Below are positions 8,535 to 17,654 of a stretch of DNA of 36,119 bases, one piece after another. Under the pieces are notes generated by a model. It was given only the letters and a program-made list of their open reading frames with translations, made no database searches and was not told where the DNA came from. Source of the DNA: CAUZFZ01 sp963579025 (GTDB lineage: Bacteria > Planctomycetota > Planctomycetia > Planctomycetales > Planctomycetaceae); the NCBI GenBank assembly GCA_963579025.1, contig CAUZFZ010000110.1:1-36119 (forward strand), given 5' to 3'. Within the stretch, counting starts at the first letter, position 1; each line of letters begins with the position of its first letter. Made by a program: the position numbers and the translations under genes.

Positions 8535-9200
8535 CTACGACGGTGGCTCTTTGATCTGCAGACGAAGTTTCTCGCGCAATTCGTTTCGAGCTCGATGAAT
8601 TCGGCTCCGAATCGTCCCGATCGGGCAACCGACCGCAGCGGCCGCCTCCTCGTAGGACATCCCTTCGATTTCGGTCAGGACGAGCGCCGTGCGGAATTCT
8701 TCGGACAGTTCCCCGAGTGCCTGACGTACCACCTGCTGAGTTTCCTGGGTCTCGATCTGACTCGACGGACTGGCGTCGTCATGCCGATCGAGTGGTTCGG
8801 CTCCGGCGGCTTCCTTGAGCACATCAATTGAGGCAGATTTCTGCCGGGCCGCCCGACGCCGAAAGCTGATCGCCGCATTGACGGCGATCCGAAACAGCCA
8901 GGTATAAAACGCGGCGTCCCCGCGAAAAGAATCCAGCTTACGGAAGGCGTGTACGAAGGCTTCCTGCGCGAGGTCCCGGGCGTCTTCCGGGGAACCGACC
9001 ATCAGCATCAGCGAGTTATAAAGACGATCCTGATAACGGATCACCAGCTCGCCGAATGCTTCGGTATTCCCCGAGAGGCACTGCTGAATCAGTTGCTGAT
9101 CGTCTGCGGTACTCAACGGGAACGCCAGCTGATCGATATGGAGGCTCGAAGCGGAATGACTGCCACCCGACGAGTCGACGAGGAGAATTGAACTGGTCAC
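8535..9200 (-). CDS. RNA polymerase ECF sigma factor (sigma-70 family)
   Basis: A 221-aa ECF sigma factor. After about 35 poorly conserved residues, region 2 (LIQQCLSGNTEAFGELV to DLAQEAFVHAFRKLDSF and the -10-binding helix with FYTWLFRIAVNAA) is followed by a polar linker. Region 4, for -35 recognition, reads SYEEAAAAVGCPIGTIRSRIHRARNELREKL. There is no in-frame ATG before region 2. GTG at 9200 has GAGGG 8 nt upstream, so I chose it. A longer open frame continues antisense through lgt and is not real. No anti-sigma gene is adjacent; the next gene is a ribokinase. The target promoters are unknown. Confidence 0.9.
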   Translation of the reverse strand: MTSSILLVDSSGGSHSASSLHIDQLAFPLSTADDQQLIQQCLSGNTEAFGELVIRYQDRLYNSLMLMVGSPEDARDLAQEAFVHAFRKLDSFRGDAAFYTWLFRIAVNAAISFRRRAARQKSASIDVLKEAAGAEPLDRHDDASPSSQIETQETQQVVRQALGELSEEFRTALVLTEIEGMSYEEAAAAVGCPIGTIRSRIHRARNELREKLRLQIKEPPS

Positions 9201-9277
9201 ACGGATGGCCCTCGCGACTGATGCAGGAATGTCTGGACTTACATTCCCGAAACGCGTGGGCGATCCGCCAATTCCGT

Positions 9278-10327
9278 TCAACGGACGACAGCGGCAGCGT
9301 CCGATGGTAATTGCGGCGCGGAGTGAGTCCAACTCCACCGCGCCAGTACTAGCCCCAGTCCCACAACTCCCAGGCTGACGAACTGAGAAATCGTCAGCTC
9401 CGTCCCAAGCTGCCCGGTTTCGTCCCAGCGGATGATTTCCAGACCAAACCGCGACAGCGGATACATGATGAGGGCCAGCGCGACGACCGATCCGTCGCCT
9501 TTTCGATAGCGATAATACGCCGCCGTCAGTGCCGCCAGGACCAGCCCATTGATCGAGCTGTAAATCTGAGTGGGATGCAGCGACATCGTCTGCACAGCGT
9601 TTTCGGGCAGAAACCCGCGCCCAACCAGAGCCGACCAGGCCGCGCTGCCCTGCGGAAAGCTGACGGCCCAAGGGAGATCAGATCGCGCGCCATAGCAGCA
9701 TCCGTTCAGAAAACACCCAAGTCGACCGAACGTAATCCCGACAAACACAGCGGGGACGGCAGCATCGGCAAATCGGACTGCAGGCACTTTATTTTTGTGG
9801 CAAATCCACAGGTAGGTCAGGCTCGCGAGGATCAGACCGCCATACAAAGTCAGGCCGCCGTCGGGCAGCATGATGACGGCCTTCAGGTGATCCAACAGCG
9901 TCACGCATCCCTTAAAGATCCGTTCGTGGTGCTGGATGACGTGGAATAGACGCGCGCCGACGACTCCGGAAAGCACGAGCCAGACCGTCAGGTCACGTGC
10001 AAATTGCGGATCAACACCAACCAGCTTCGCCCGCCGGCCGCCCACCCACATCGAACCAACAACGCCCGCGACAAGCGCTGCTCCGTAGCCGAATACGGGC
10101 AACCGTTCGACCTGCAGAACCTCTCCGAGAACAAACAGGCCGCCGGCAAACAAAGCACAGAAAACAAGCGTTGATTTGAATTCCGAGCTGAATCCGCCGG
10201 TCGATTGCCAGGTCCGATACAGCGAAATCGCTGCGAACACACCCCACGCCAGTAGCATGAGCACATAACCAGGCGGACCAATCGGCGAGTCTGCGTGAAT
10301 TGGAATGTAGATAAGAACCTGCCGCAT
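9278..10327 (-). CDS. lgt: Prolipoprotein diacylglyceryl transferase
   Basis: Inner-membrane enzyme that transfers diacylglycerol from phosphatidylglycerol to the lipobox cysteine of prolipoproteins, the first step of lipoprotein maturation. The 349-aa protein has about seven or more hydrophobic segments. Family motifs are GARLFHVIQ (124-132), GLTLYGGL (158-165), the Lgt signature GRLGCFLNGCCYG (201-213), HPTQIYSS, and RFGLEIIRWDE near the C-terminus. In the signature, Cys-rich FLNGCCYG replaces the NF-N-E-x-x-G pattern of the E. coli enzyme. The N-terminus is extended by about 70 residues of extra membrane sequence. It lies 77 bp upstream of the sigma factor gene and 145 bp downstream of panC. 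TGAGGCGCCTCA, a 12-bp perfect palindrome, sits in the panC-lgt gap near 10345. Confidence 0.93.
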   Translation of the reverse strand: MRQVLIYIPIHADSPIGPPGYVLMLLAWGVFAAISLYRTWQSTGGFSSEFKSTLVFCALFAGGLFVLGEVLQVERLPVFGYGAALVAGVVGSMWVGGRRAKLVGVDPQFARDLTVWLVLSGVVGARLFHVIQHHERIFKGCVTLLDHLKAVIMLPDGGLTLYGGLILASLTYLWICHKNKVPAVRFADAAVPAVFVGITFGRLGCFLNGCCYGARSDLPWAVSFPQGSAAWSALVGRGFLPENAVQTMSLHPTQIYSSINGLVLAALTAAYYRYRKGDGSVVALALIMYPLSRFGLEIIRWDETGQLGTELTISQFVSLGVVGLGLVLARWSWTHSAPQLPSDAAAVVR

Positions 10328-10472
10328 GTCCGGCTCCGAATTTGAGGCGCCTCATCCTGCCTTCGGCCACCTTCCTCACTGAGAAGAAGGATTGGGAAGA
10401 GACGGCGTCCACTACCACAGAGTAACGACTAGCGATCGACATCAGTCCGAGGTCTATCTCGAAACGTCCCAT

Positions 10473-11342
10473 TCACTCAAGACGAATCGGCATGTTGTCG
10501 ATCAGCCGAGTCGGCCCGACTCGTGCCGCGACGAGAGCGACCATGTCGGGCTTTGACTCGTCGAGTTCTTCAAGTGTCTGGGCATCGACAATCGTTGCGT
10601 AGTCGAGCTTCAGGCCCGGTAAAGCGTTCAGATGATCCAGCATCGCCTGACGAACCTCGACCGGTGTCTGCCCGGCCTTGCATTGATCGCAAGCCAGACG
10701 CAGTGACTGCGACAACGCGAGACCCAACTGGCGATCCTCGTCATTCAGGTACGCATTGCGGCTGCTCAATGCGAGGCCATCTTCTTCGCGAATTGTGGGG
10801 CAGGTGTGAATTTCGATCGGCAGATTGAGATCACGGACCATCCGCCGGATCAGGAACTGCTGCTGGTAATCTTTGCGTCCGAAGAACGCGACATCCGGCT
10901 GAACCATATTCAGCAGCTTGAGCACGACGGTGGTCACACCACGAAAGTGCGTGGGTCGAAAGTGACCTTCCAGCACGGCTGACAGGTTTGGGACCTCAAC
11001 AAACGTCGCATGCTCTTCGGGGTAGACGGTCGCCGTTTCTGGATGAAACACGAGATCTACGCCGGCGTTTCGGCAGCGCATGAGGTCGTCTTCGAGCGGT
11101 CGCGGATATAGCGTGTAGTCCTCGTTCGGGCCAAATTGGCTGGGGTTCACGAAGACTGTGACGACGACGAAGTCGGTCTGCTCGCGGGCGGCATCGATCA
11201 GTGAAAGATGCCCGGCGTGTAAAGCGCCCATCGTCGGGACACAGCCGATTGTCTGTCCGGCAGCGCGAGCCGTTCGCACTCGGTCGCGCAATTCATCAAT
11301 GGACTGAACACTGGACAGAGACAATTCGGGACTCACATTCAC
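10473..11342 (-). CDS. panC: Pantothenate synthetase (pantoate-beta-alanine ligase)
   Basis: Cytoplasmic ligase that joins D-pantoate and beta-alanine with ATP to give pantothenate, the coenzyme A precursor. The 289-aa length is normal. The nucleotide-binding HIGH-type motif is in PTMGALHAGHLSLI (36-49; H42 and H45). GRKDYQQ (155-161) lies in the pantoate/ATP site, and ALSSRN (191-196) is the KMSKS equivalent. The GTG start at 11342 overlaps the stop of the upstream symporter gene by four bases (GTGA), which indicates translational coupling; a second GTG two codons on is an alternative. The coupled partner is an alanine-type symporter, which could supply beta-alanine (inference). Confidence 0.96.
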   Translation of the reverse strand: MNVSPELSLSSVQSIDELRDRVRTARAAGQTIGCVPTMGALHAGHLSLIDAAREQTDFVVVTVFVNPSQFGPNEDYTLYPRPLEDDLMRCRNAGVDLVFHPETATVYPEEHATFVEVPNLSAVLEGHFRPTHFRGVTTVVLKLLNMVQPDVAFFGRKDYQQQFLIRRMVRDLNLPIEIHTCPTIREEDGLALSSRNAYLNDEDRQLGLALSQSLRLACDQCKAGQTPVEVRQAMLDHLNALPGLKLDYATIVDAQTLEELDESKPDMVALVAARVGPTRLIDNMPIRLE

Positions 11343-12991
11343 GACTTCGATTGCTCAACGAATTCGCCGGCCGTGTACTTCCGCCAGTACTCCTTCAGGT
11401 CATCCGACACCTTGCCGGACAGCAGTACCAGACCGACGATGTTCGGAAAAGCCATGCCCAGAATCATCAGGTCGCTGAAGTCCAGAACATTCGTCGCGGT
11501 GACGACTGACCCGAGGAACACGAACAACAGAAAGATCATCCGATAGACCATGCCGGTGTTGTCACCAAACAGGTAGGACCAGCAGCGTTCTCCGTAATAC
11601 GACCACGAGATCATGGTCGAATAGGCAAACAGAGCCACAGCCACCGAAAGTACGTACTTGAATCCGTTGAGCTGCGCGTCCATGGCCATCGACGTCAGTG
11701 TGGCTCCCTGATTTTCGGAAATGGCTGCCTGATAGGCCGGGTCCGGGTTGTTGTAGGCACCGGTGATGATGATCACCAGGGCGGTCATTGTGCAGATGAC
11801 AATCGTGTCGATGAAGGGTTCCAGCAAAGCGACGATGCCCTCCCTGACCGGGTACTCAGTCTTCGCCGCCGAGTGCGCGATCGCCGCTGACCCGACACCC
11901 GCCTCGTTCGAAAACGCGGCCCTCTGGAAGCCGATCACGAGCACGCCGATGAACCCTCCGTACACCGCGTCCGGATTGAAGGCCTGCCCAATGATCGCAC
12001 CGAAAGCAGCCGGCACCTGGTCGACGTTCATCACAATGATCGCCATCGCCGCCAGCACGTAGACGCCGCACATGAGCGGCACGATTTTCTCGGCAACCTT
12101 CGCGATCGACCGAATGCCGCCAATGATGACCACACCAACCGCGACCATCATGATCAGACCGTACGCCCAACCGTGCCCCTGCAGAGCAGGAACGGATGCG
12201 GCCACCGCCTTCATCGACTGGTTCACCTGGAACGCGCAGCCACCGCCGAACGACCCGCCGATGCACAACACAGCAAACACGACAGCCAGAACCTGCCCTG
12301 GTCCCTTCAGCCCCATCTCGCCAAGTCCTTTGGAGAGATAGAACATGGCTCCGCCCATGATGTGCCCGTCAGGCCGGACCTCGCGGTACTTCTGACCGAG
12401 CGTGCACTCCACAAACTTCGATGACATTCCGAGCACACCCGCCATGATCATCCAGAACGTTGCGCCGGGGCCTCCAGTCGCCACGGCAATGGCGACGCCT
12501 GCAATATTGCCGAGTCCAACCGTTGCCGAGAGTGCCGCCGTCAGTGCCTGAAAGTGACTGACCTCACCGTGATCGTCGGGATTGTCGTACCGCCCCATCG
12601 TGACCAGGATCGCATGCTTGAAGCCTCGCAGATTGATGAATCCCATACGCAGGGTGAAGAAGATGGCTCCGGCCACCAGCCATGCGACGGCCAGCGGCAG
12701 ATTGCCGATTGTGTGCTCGCCATCGACGACCCGGTCGCCAATCAACCACAAAACATTGAAGAACCACACGGACGCGAGCAGTCCATTCACTTGCCCGAAG
12801 ATCGCGTCGACTTTGGCCTGCAGACCATCCGGCTCCGGCGGATCAGCAGCGTCCCCGGTCTCCGCTGGAGCAGACTCAGATGTTGTGTCCGTGACCGGCT
12901 GGGAAGCCGGCTCTTCCGAGGAGTCCTGCGCGGAGAGCCCCCCGCAGAGCAGCAATGTGATCACCGATCCTGTGAGAAGGCTCCGCAGCAT
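11339..12991 (-). CDS. Alanine/glycine:cation symporter (AGCS family)
   Basis: Sodium- or proton-coupled amino-acid importer of the inner membrane. The 550-aa protein has an N-terminal signal-like hydrophobic stretch (about 5-20, ending AQDS) and a roughly 40-residue acidic Ser/Pro-rich tail before the core, which is longer than in typical AGCS proteins. About eleven membrane segments follow. Family signatures include the first-core-helix motif LSATVGLGNIAGVA, GGPGATFWM, and QRAAFSNEAGVGSAAIAHSAAKT. A good Shine-Dalgarno (GGGAGA, 7 nt before ATG) supports the start. Its stop overlaps the panC start. The usual AGCS substrates are alanine and glycine; beta-alanine is an inference from context. 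Confidence 0.93.
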   Translation of the reverse strand: MLRSLLTGSVITLLLCGGLSAQDSSEEPASQPVTDTTSESAPAETGDAADPPEPDGLQAKVDAIFGQVNGLLASVWFFNVLWLIGDRVVDGEHTIGNLPLAVAWLVAGAIFFTLRMGFINLRGFKHAILVTMGRYDNPDDHGEVSHFQALTAALSATVGLGNIAGVAIAVATGGPGATFWMIMAGVLGMSSKFVECTLGQKYREVRPDGHIMGGAMFYLSKGLGEMGLKGPGQVLAVVFAVLCIGGSFGGGCAFQVNQSMKAVAASVPALQGHGWAYGLIMMVAVGVVIIGGIRSIAKVAEKIVPLMCGVYVLAAMAIIVMNVDQVPAAFGAIIGQAFNPDAVYGGFIGVLVIGFQRAAFSNEAGVGSAAIAHSAAKTEYPVREGIVALLEPFIDTIVICTMTALVIIITGAYNNPDPAYQAAISENQGATLTSMAMDAQLNGFKYVLSVAVALFAYSTMISWSYYGERCWSYLFGDNTGMVYRMIFLLFVFLGSVVTATNVLDFSDLMILGMAFPNIVGLVLLSGKVSDDLKEYWRKYTAGEFVEQSKS

Positions 12992-13087
12992 CAGACGTCT
13001 CCCTGGAATCTCGAGGCTGAATGGGCCGCGAATCCTATCGGGAGGTCAGAAGCAGGACTACTGGTGTCCGAGCGAGGTCTGTGTGCC

Positions 13088-13525
13088 TTACGCCTCGTCC
13101 AGCGTGTCCCAGTCTTCCGGTGCTGACGACGGCACGTTGGCCGGACGCACGAAATACCCGCCGCTGACGTACTCGCGGCGGCCCACGTAGCGACACCAGG
13201 TCAGGCGCACGATCAGTGCTTCGAGACCCAACGCCAGTGGCACGAGCATCTGCACATGGCGGTGTGGCATGGGCCGCTTGTGAGTGAATGAGACACCATC
13301 GGCGGAAATGTCACGCCCCCATACCAGCAAGGGCGCGGAACACTCGGATTGATCCGCGTCCAACCCGGTCACGCACATGCGTTCCGTATAACCAATCCGG
13401 TGCGAACCGCGGGACACGATCAAACTGTCCGATGAATGCCAACTGGCGTGCCCGGAATCCGATGACTCGTCACTTGAATCGTTCTGTGCCAGCCAGGGAA
13501 ACGGCAGCGTCATGACCGTGCTCAT
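13088..13525 (-). CDS. PilZ-like domain protein
   Basis: A 145-aa soluble protein. The second half fits a degenerate PilZ fold: LLVWGRDISADGVSFTHKRPMP, then a strand (HVQMLVPL), then VRLTWCRYVGRREYVSGGYFV. The D-I-S-x-x-G-V pattern corresponds to the c-di-GMP-binding D/N-x-S-x-x-G motif. The upstream R-x-x-x-R arginines are not obvious, although arginines lie just before it (SRGSHRIGYTER), so ligand binding is uncertain. I chose ATG 13525; ATG 13513 (MTLPFP) would also work, and the frame opens further upstream without good start context. It lies 96 bp upstream of the AGCS gene on the same strand. Confidence 0.65.
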   Translation of the reverse strand: MSTVMTLPFPWLAQNDSSDESSDSGHASWHSSDSLIVSRGSHRIGYTERMCVTGLDADQSECSAPLLVWGRDISADGVSFTHKRPMPHRHVQMLVPLALGLEALIVRLTWCRYVGRREYVSGGYFVRPANVPSSAPEDWDTLDEA

Positions 13526-14172
13526 GTCGGATTCCAGCGAAGTTCTGCGGCGGTGAATCGGAAGTCGTTGCGTTGTCCTGAATCGCGTGGCAACCGTAGG
13601 CCGCAGACACACGCCGTCAAACGGATTCCGGCAACCGACTGGCAAACAACGCGGAGATCACAGGAATGCCTGACTCCCGCTGTTGTCGACGCCCAACAAT
13701 CTGATGCCTGGCATCGCCACATGTTGCCGAAACGCATCTCCGTTCAGCGGCACTGCATCGCCGATGACACTGCGAAACAAGGGTTTTGTGCCGAGACGTC
13801 GCTCTCGAACACGTTTTGGCGCTCGGATTGCCGGAGACAGGGTCGCGTGCCAGATCGCACAGCGTTTTCACAGCCGGACGCCGATGTCCAGGACAGGAAG
13901 CCACCTGCGAATTCGGAACTGGCACTGGAACGACAATCGACGAGGTGGTGTTGTGGACCACAGAGCCGGAACGTCACCGGGCGTGTCGGTCTGAAATCAC
14001 GTCAGCATGAGAAAAAAGCTGTCATCGGCCCCGGTGAGGATTCGATGACATAATTAGCAAAAGTCTGTGCGCCGACGGATTTCCTCCGGACTGGCGCGAA
14101 CCCAGGCTGGTCCATCCTCTTCCAATTCAGCAATCGAAACTCAATGCGTTTTTTCGGTCCGGAGCAGTAGTC
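13526..14172. other. Gene-poor region
   Basis: About 650 bases with no gene I can support. The longest open frames (a + strand frame at 13553-14053 and antisense frames) have Arg/Gln/Cys-rich, low-hydrophobicity translations typical of shadow frames in GC-rich DNA. I saw no tRNA, repeat or insertion sequence end. An AT-rich ATGACATAATTAG near 14044-14056 could belong to a + strand promoter for the small ORF at 14173, but this is weak. Confidence 0.4.
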
Positions 14173-14373
14173 ATGATCGCACCACACAATCTGTCACAGA
14201 CGCCATCGAATCCCGCAGCAGATGGCAACGGTTACGCCGAGCACCTCAGGCGGCAACGTTTCTTTCAGCAGGACACACAGCCGCCCGCGTCGGCCAGTGC
14301 ACCACTGACCTCGATTCTGGTCCCGTCGGACAATAGCGAAGAACTCGAGCCGCTTGTCTGCCGCATGGACTGA
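14173..14373 (+). CDS. Small hypothetical protein
   Basis: A possible 66-aa protein, Pro/Ser/Gln-rich with a short helical centre (EHLRRQRFFQQ) and an acidic end (EELEPLVCRMD). Support is modest: an ATG with GGAG about 8 nt upstream, and a composition unlike the Arg-rich shadow frames around it. There is no membrane segment or recognisable domain. It converges on the acyl-CoA dehydrogenase gene with a 31-bp gap. It could be spurious. Confidence 0.35.
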   Translation: MIAPHNLSQTPSNPAADGNGYAEHLRRQRFFQQDTQPPASASAPLTSILVPSDNSEELEPLVCRMD

Positions 14374-14404
14374 GTCAGCATGGGCATCCGGATCAGCGGG
14401 ATCG

Positions 14405-15499
14405 CTACGTTTCGGCTCCGATTCCTGCGAACTCGCGCATGTTCGCCATCACGACCGGCTGCGGGCACGACCAGACCAGGAAGAACAGCGCCTCGTTGAC
14501 CAGCCGGCCAGCGGGGTGACCCTGCACGAACCCGGCCCCCTTGCTCGCCGCCAGACACGCCTGAGTCGCTCGCAAGGCCAGTGAGTTCGACCGTTGCCGG
14601 AGTGCCTCGGCCGTCAGATGCCCGGATGGCGCGACTTGTTCCAGACCCGCCGCTTCGGCCAAATCTGTAGAGAGACTGGCGCACTCCTGTTCGAACGGTT
14701 CCAGGATGTCACCCAGGTCGGGCCTCCGCTCTGCTTCCCCGCGGAGCAAACGGATCGCCGCTGCTGCATGTCCGATTGCCAGAGCAGACGTCGTAAAGGA
14801 GCCGGCACCGCCGCCCGCGTGCTTCATCACCTGCTCGACCGGACCGTGCAGCAAATGCGACCACTCGACGTAGACATTGTCGAGTCGGACCGAAGCCGTG
14901 CGTGAAGCATTCAGTGCCAGCAAGCGCGCGGGTGTTTCGATCGAGACACCTTCCGATCTGGTATCAATGGCCACCAGCACCTGCTTGCCATCGAGCAATG
15001 TTCCGCCGCTGATGATGAAGTCCGCTTTGTCCGCCCCCGTGACCCACGGAATGTCGCCATTGAAGATGTACCCGGCGTCGACCGACTCAACTTCGACGGT
15101 CGGTTTCTTCCAGTGCTGCCGCGACGTTGTGAGATGCGAGATACCAACCGTCGCGAACAGCGAATCATTCGCCAGTCGCGGTAGCAGATCGGCCTTCAGC
15201 TCGTCGTTCTCTGACGAAACGATCCGCTGAATCGCAGCGTTCCGCTGAGTCAGCACGAACGTCGACGTCAGACACGCCGAGGCCAGTTGCTCGTAGCCGG
15301 CGACCACTTCGAGTGCCGATCGCTCGCTGCCCCCGAATTCCGCCGGAACCAGCCAGCCGAGCACGCCCGCATCCGACATGGCCGCCAGTTGTTCGCCCGG
15401 CCATGCATCGGGCGCATGAAGTGTCGTTGAGGATTCCTGCAGACTCCGAAGCAGAGCATCGAAGTCGGCCGTTCCAGATGAAGAGTTGGTCTCGTGCAT
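14405..15499 (-). CDS. Acyl-CoA dehydrogenase-like flavoprotein
   Basis: A 364-aa protein with acyl-CoA dehydrogenase architecture: an N-terminal helical domain with GVLGWLVPAEFGGSERSALEVV, a middle beta domain (TVGISHLTTS, FNGDIPWVTGADKADFII, VLVAIDTRSEGVSIE) and a C-terminal helical bundle ending at QPVVMANMREF. Members normally oxidise acyl-CoA at the alpha-beta bond using FAD and pass electrons to ETF. I cannot identify the catalytic Glu, and the C-terminal domain is short, so the substrate and even the reaction are open. ATG 15499 has AGGA 6 nt upstream; the frame is open for 29 more codons upstream. It lies 49 bp downstream of cstA on the same strand and may be cotranscribed. Confidence 0.8.
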   Translation of the reverse strand: MHETNSSSGTADFDALLRSLQESSTTLHAPDAWPGEQLAAMSDAGVLGWLVPAEFGGSERSALEVVAGYEQLASACLTSTFVLTQRNAAIQRIVSSENDELKADLLPRLANDSLFATVGISHLTTSRQHWKKPTVEVESVDAGYIFNGDIPWVTGADKADFIISGGTLLDGKQVLVAIDTRSEGVSIETPARLLALNASRTASVRLDNVYVEWSHLLHGPVEQVMKHAGGGAGSFTTSALAIGHAAAAIRLLRGEAERRPDLGDILEPFEQECASLSTDLAEAAGLEQVAPSGHLTAEALRQRSNSLALRATQACLAASKGAGFVQGHPAGRLVNEALFFLVWSCPQPVVMANMREFAGIGAET

Positions 15500-15548
15500 G
15501 AATCGTCCTGTCACTGCCTCGCGGCTGAATCCACGACTCGCTGCGGTA

Positions 15549-17453
15549 TCAGCAGTTTGGACCGCCAGCTCCTTCAGCCGCACCACTCGCCAGAGCTGGT
15601 TTCGTGAGCGGAGGTAACGCCTCTTCCAGAATGCCCTTTACTCTTGGCATCAGCAGCAGTGCCTCGATGACCATCCACGCCTGGATGCCCAGAATGGCCG
15701 CGCCGTTCCAGAAGAGGAACGCCTTGCCGCTGTGCCACCAGCCCGTTTCCGGATTGAACATGTTCCACAGCATGGCCCAGGCGGGCATGATCAGCATCAC
15801 AACCATCGGGATGGCGGCGAACCAGACCGGCTTGCCGCGACGCCACAGGTAAAACACCGTCACCATGAACGCCAGCCCGGCCAGCAGTTGATTCGTCGCG
15901 CCGAACAGCGGCCACAGTATCAGTCCGCCGGTGCCGGCACTGCCGCCAGGGGTCGCGGGAATCATCGCCACCATGCCGGCCAGTACGACAGCCAGCAGAG
16001 TCGCCAGGTATTTGTTCGTCAGGGGCTTGATCCGCAGCGTCCCCGCCAGTTCCTGAATGACGTAACGCTGCAGGCGCGTCGCGCTGTCGAGTGTTGTCGC
16101 GGCAAAGCACGCAACCAGCACGGCGATTACGCTGATTCCCATCTTAAGCGGCATACCAATGGCCGTCAGGAAGTTGGCCGCGCCATTCACGAAAGCTCCA
16201 ACTTTGTTGCCCAGCGAAAACTGGGACCACTTCTTGCCCACGTCGTACTGCGCGGTCCAGGCCGCATTCCCCGTGGCGTGAGTTCCGTCCGCTTCCAGAT
16301 GCGCGACGTACTCGTACCCGCCAGGAGCCGCCGCGTCGGTCACTCGATCAAAGCGTCCCATACCAACTCCGGCACAGCAGGCCAGGATGACCATCACCGC
16401 CAGCCCGCCTTCCAGCAGCATCGAACCATACGCGACGTACTGGGCATCGGTCTCTTTGTCGACCTGCTTGCTGGTCGTGCCACTGCTGACCAGGCAGTGG
16501 AATCCGCTGCACGCACCACACGCAATCGTGATAAACAGAAACGGCCAGATGGGCGGAGCGTCAGAAGGGATATGAGTTGCGATCGCCGGAGCACTGTCTT
16601 CCAGATTGGCCGCCCCCGTGGCACCGGCCACAACAACACCCACCATCAGCAGGCTGAGGGCCACCACAAGCTGGTGGCTGTTGATGTAGTCTCGGGGCTG
16701 CAGCAGCATCCAGACGGGCAGCACCGATGCGAAAAAGCAGTACACCAGCAGTGCCAGCGTCCAGACGGTAACGACGTTTGGAAACGGTCCCGACTCAGGC
16801 ACTCCGGCTAGAGCATTGATGTCGATCGGGCAGACATACGCTCCCAGCCAGACGCAGAAGTAGATGGCCGCGAGTGCGGCAAGCGACGGAGCCAGCAGCC
16901 CGCCACCGCGTTTATAGACCCACACACCGATGGCCACGGCCAGCGGAAGAGAAACCCACGTTGGCAGCACACTCTCCGGATAGAGTCGGAAGATGATCGC
17001 GATGACCAGTCCGAAGATCGCCAGCACCACAGTCAATGCCATGAACAGGATGACCAGAAACAGGACGCGAGCCCGTGGCGTGATCAGTCGCCCGGCCACC
17101 TCACCGACCGTCTGGCCACGATTACGCAGCGAAATCACCAATGCCCCGAAGTCGTGGACGGCTCCAATGAAAATTGACCCGAAGAAGACCCACAGCAGCG
17201 CGGGCAACCAGCCCCAGAACACGGCAATCGCCGGACCGACAATCGGGCCCGTCCCGGCAATGCTTGTAAAGTGGTGTCCGAAGATGACCTGCCGTTTGGT
17301 CGGCACGAAATCCACGTCGTCGCGCAGTTCGTGGCTGGGCACATTGGCGTCGGGATCGAGCTGAAAGATCTTTCTGCTGAGCCAGCGGCCGTACGTGTGA
17401 TACGCGACCAGATATCCGACAAACGAACCAACAGCAATCATCAGAGTCAGCAT
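15549..17453 (-). CDS. cstA: CstA-family peptide/pyruvate transporter (carbon starvation protein A)
   Basis: Polytopic inner-membrane protein, 634 aa from ATG 17453, with about 14 or more hydrophobic segments. Conserved CstA motifs include HHFTSIAGTGPIVGPAIAVFWGWLPALLW, the adjacent GAVHDFGALVISLRNRGQTVGEVA, ACGACSGFHCLVSSGTTSKQ, and DSATRLQRYVIQEL near the C-terminal half. Family members import peptides or pyruvate during carbon limitation. It is about 70 residues shorter than E. coli CstA (701 aa). The open frame extends 70 codons upstream with no hydrophobic start, so the ATG before LTLMIAVGSFVGYLVAY is preferred. It is divergent from the PNPOx-fold gene across about 200 bp. Confidence 0.93.
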   Translation of the reverse strand: MLTLMIAVGSFVGYLVAYHTYGRWLSRKIFQLDPDANVPSHELRDDVDFVPTKRQVIFGHHFTSIAGTGPIVGPAIAVFWGWLPALLWVFFGSIFIGAVHDFGALVISLRNRGQTVGEVAGRLITPRARVLFLVILFMALTVVLAIFGLVIAIIFRLYPESVLPTWVSLPLAVAIGVWVYKRGGGLLAPSLAALAAIYFCVWLGAYVCPIDINALAGVPESGPFPNVVTVWTLALLVYCFFASVLPVWMLLQPRDYINSHQLVVALSLLMVGVVVAGATGAANLEDSAPAIATHIPSDAPPIWPFLFITIACGACSGFHCLVSSGTTSKQVDKETDAQYVAYGSMLLEGGLAVMVILACCAGVGMGRFDRVTDAAAPGGYEYVAHLEADGTHATGNAAWTAQYDVGKKWSQFSLGNKVGAFVNGAANFLTAIGMPLKMGISVIAVLVACFAATTLDSATRLQRYVIQELAGTLRIKPLTNKYLATLLAVVLAGMVAMIPATPGGSAGTGGLILWPLFGATNQLLAGLAFMVTVFYLWRRGKPVWFAAIPMVVMLIMPAWAMLWNMFNPETGWWHSGKAFLFWNGAAILGIQAWMVIEALLLMPRVKGILEEALPPLTKPALASGAAEGAGGPNC

Positions 17454-17654
17454 CGCAGGATTCCCGCAACTGTCAGAGTGAATGAGTCGACCGTTAGAAC
17501 ACACGGTCGAATCTAACGGGAAAAGATAGGCTGCCAGCCCGCATGTTGCTACGCGGCGTGTGGCTCCGGAGTGAACCCGATGTAACAGGCTGCCGCTAAA
17601 CAGTAAAACCTGCACCACGTTGCCGAAGTCGCGCCTCAGTCGTTGGAAGTCAGC

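Noticed and set aside
7689..8831. 380-aa + strand frame opposite ribokinase and sigma factor
   Set aside because: It is antisense to two well-recognised genes, with no domain or start context.
8535..9671. 378-aa reading of the sigma factor gene
   Set aside because: The first 157 residues are antisense to lgt and have no sigma-like sequence; GTG 9200 with a Shine-Dalgarno explains the gene.
13553..14053. 166-aa + strand frame in the gene-poor region
   Set aside because: Composition (Arg, Gln, Cys) is that of a shadow frame; no ribosome site or conserved block is visible.
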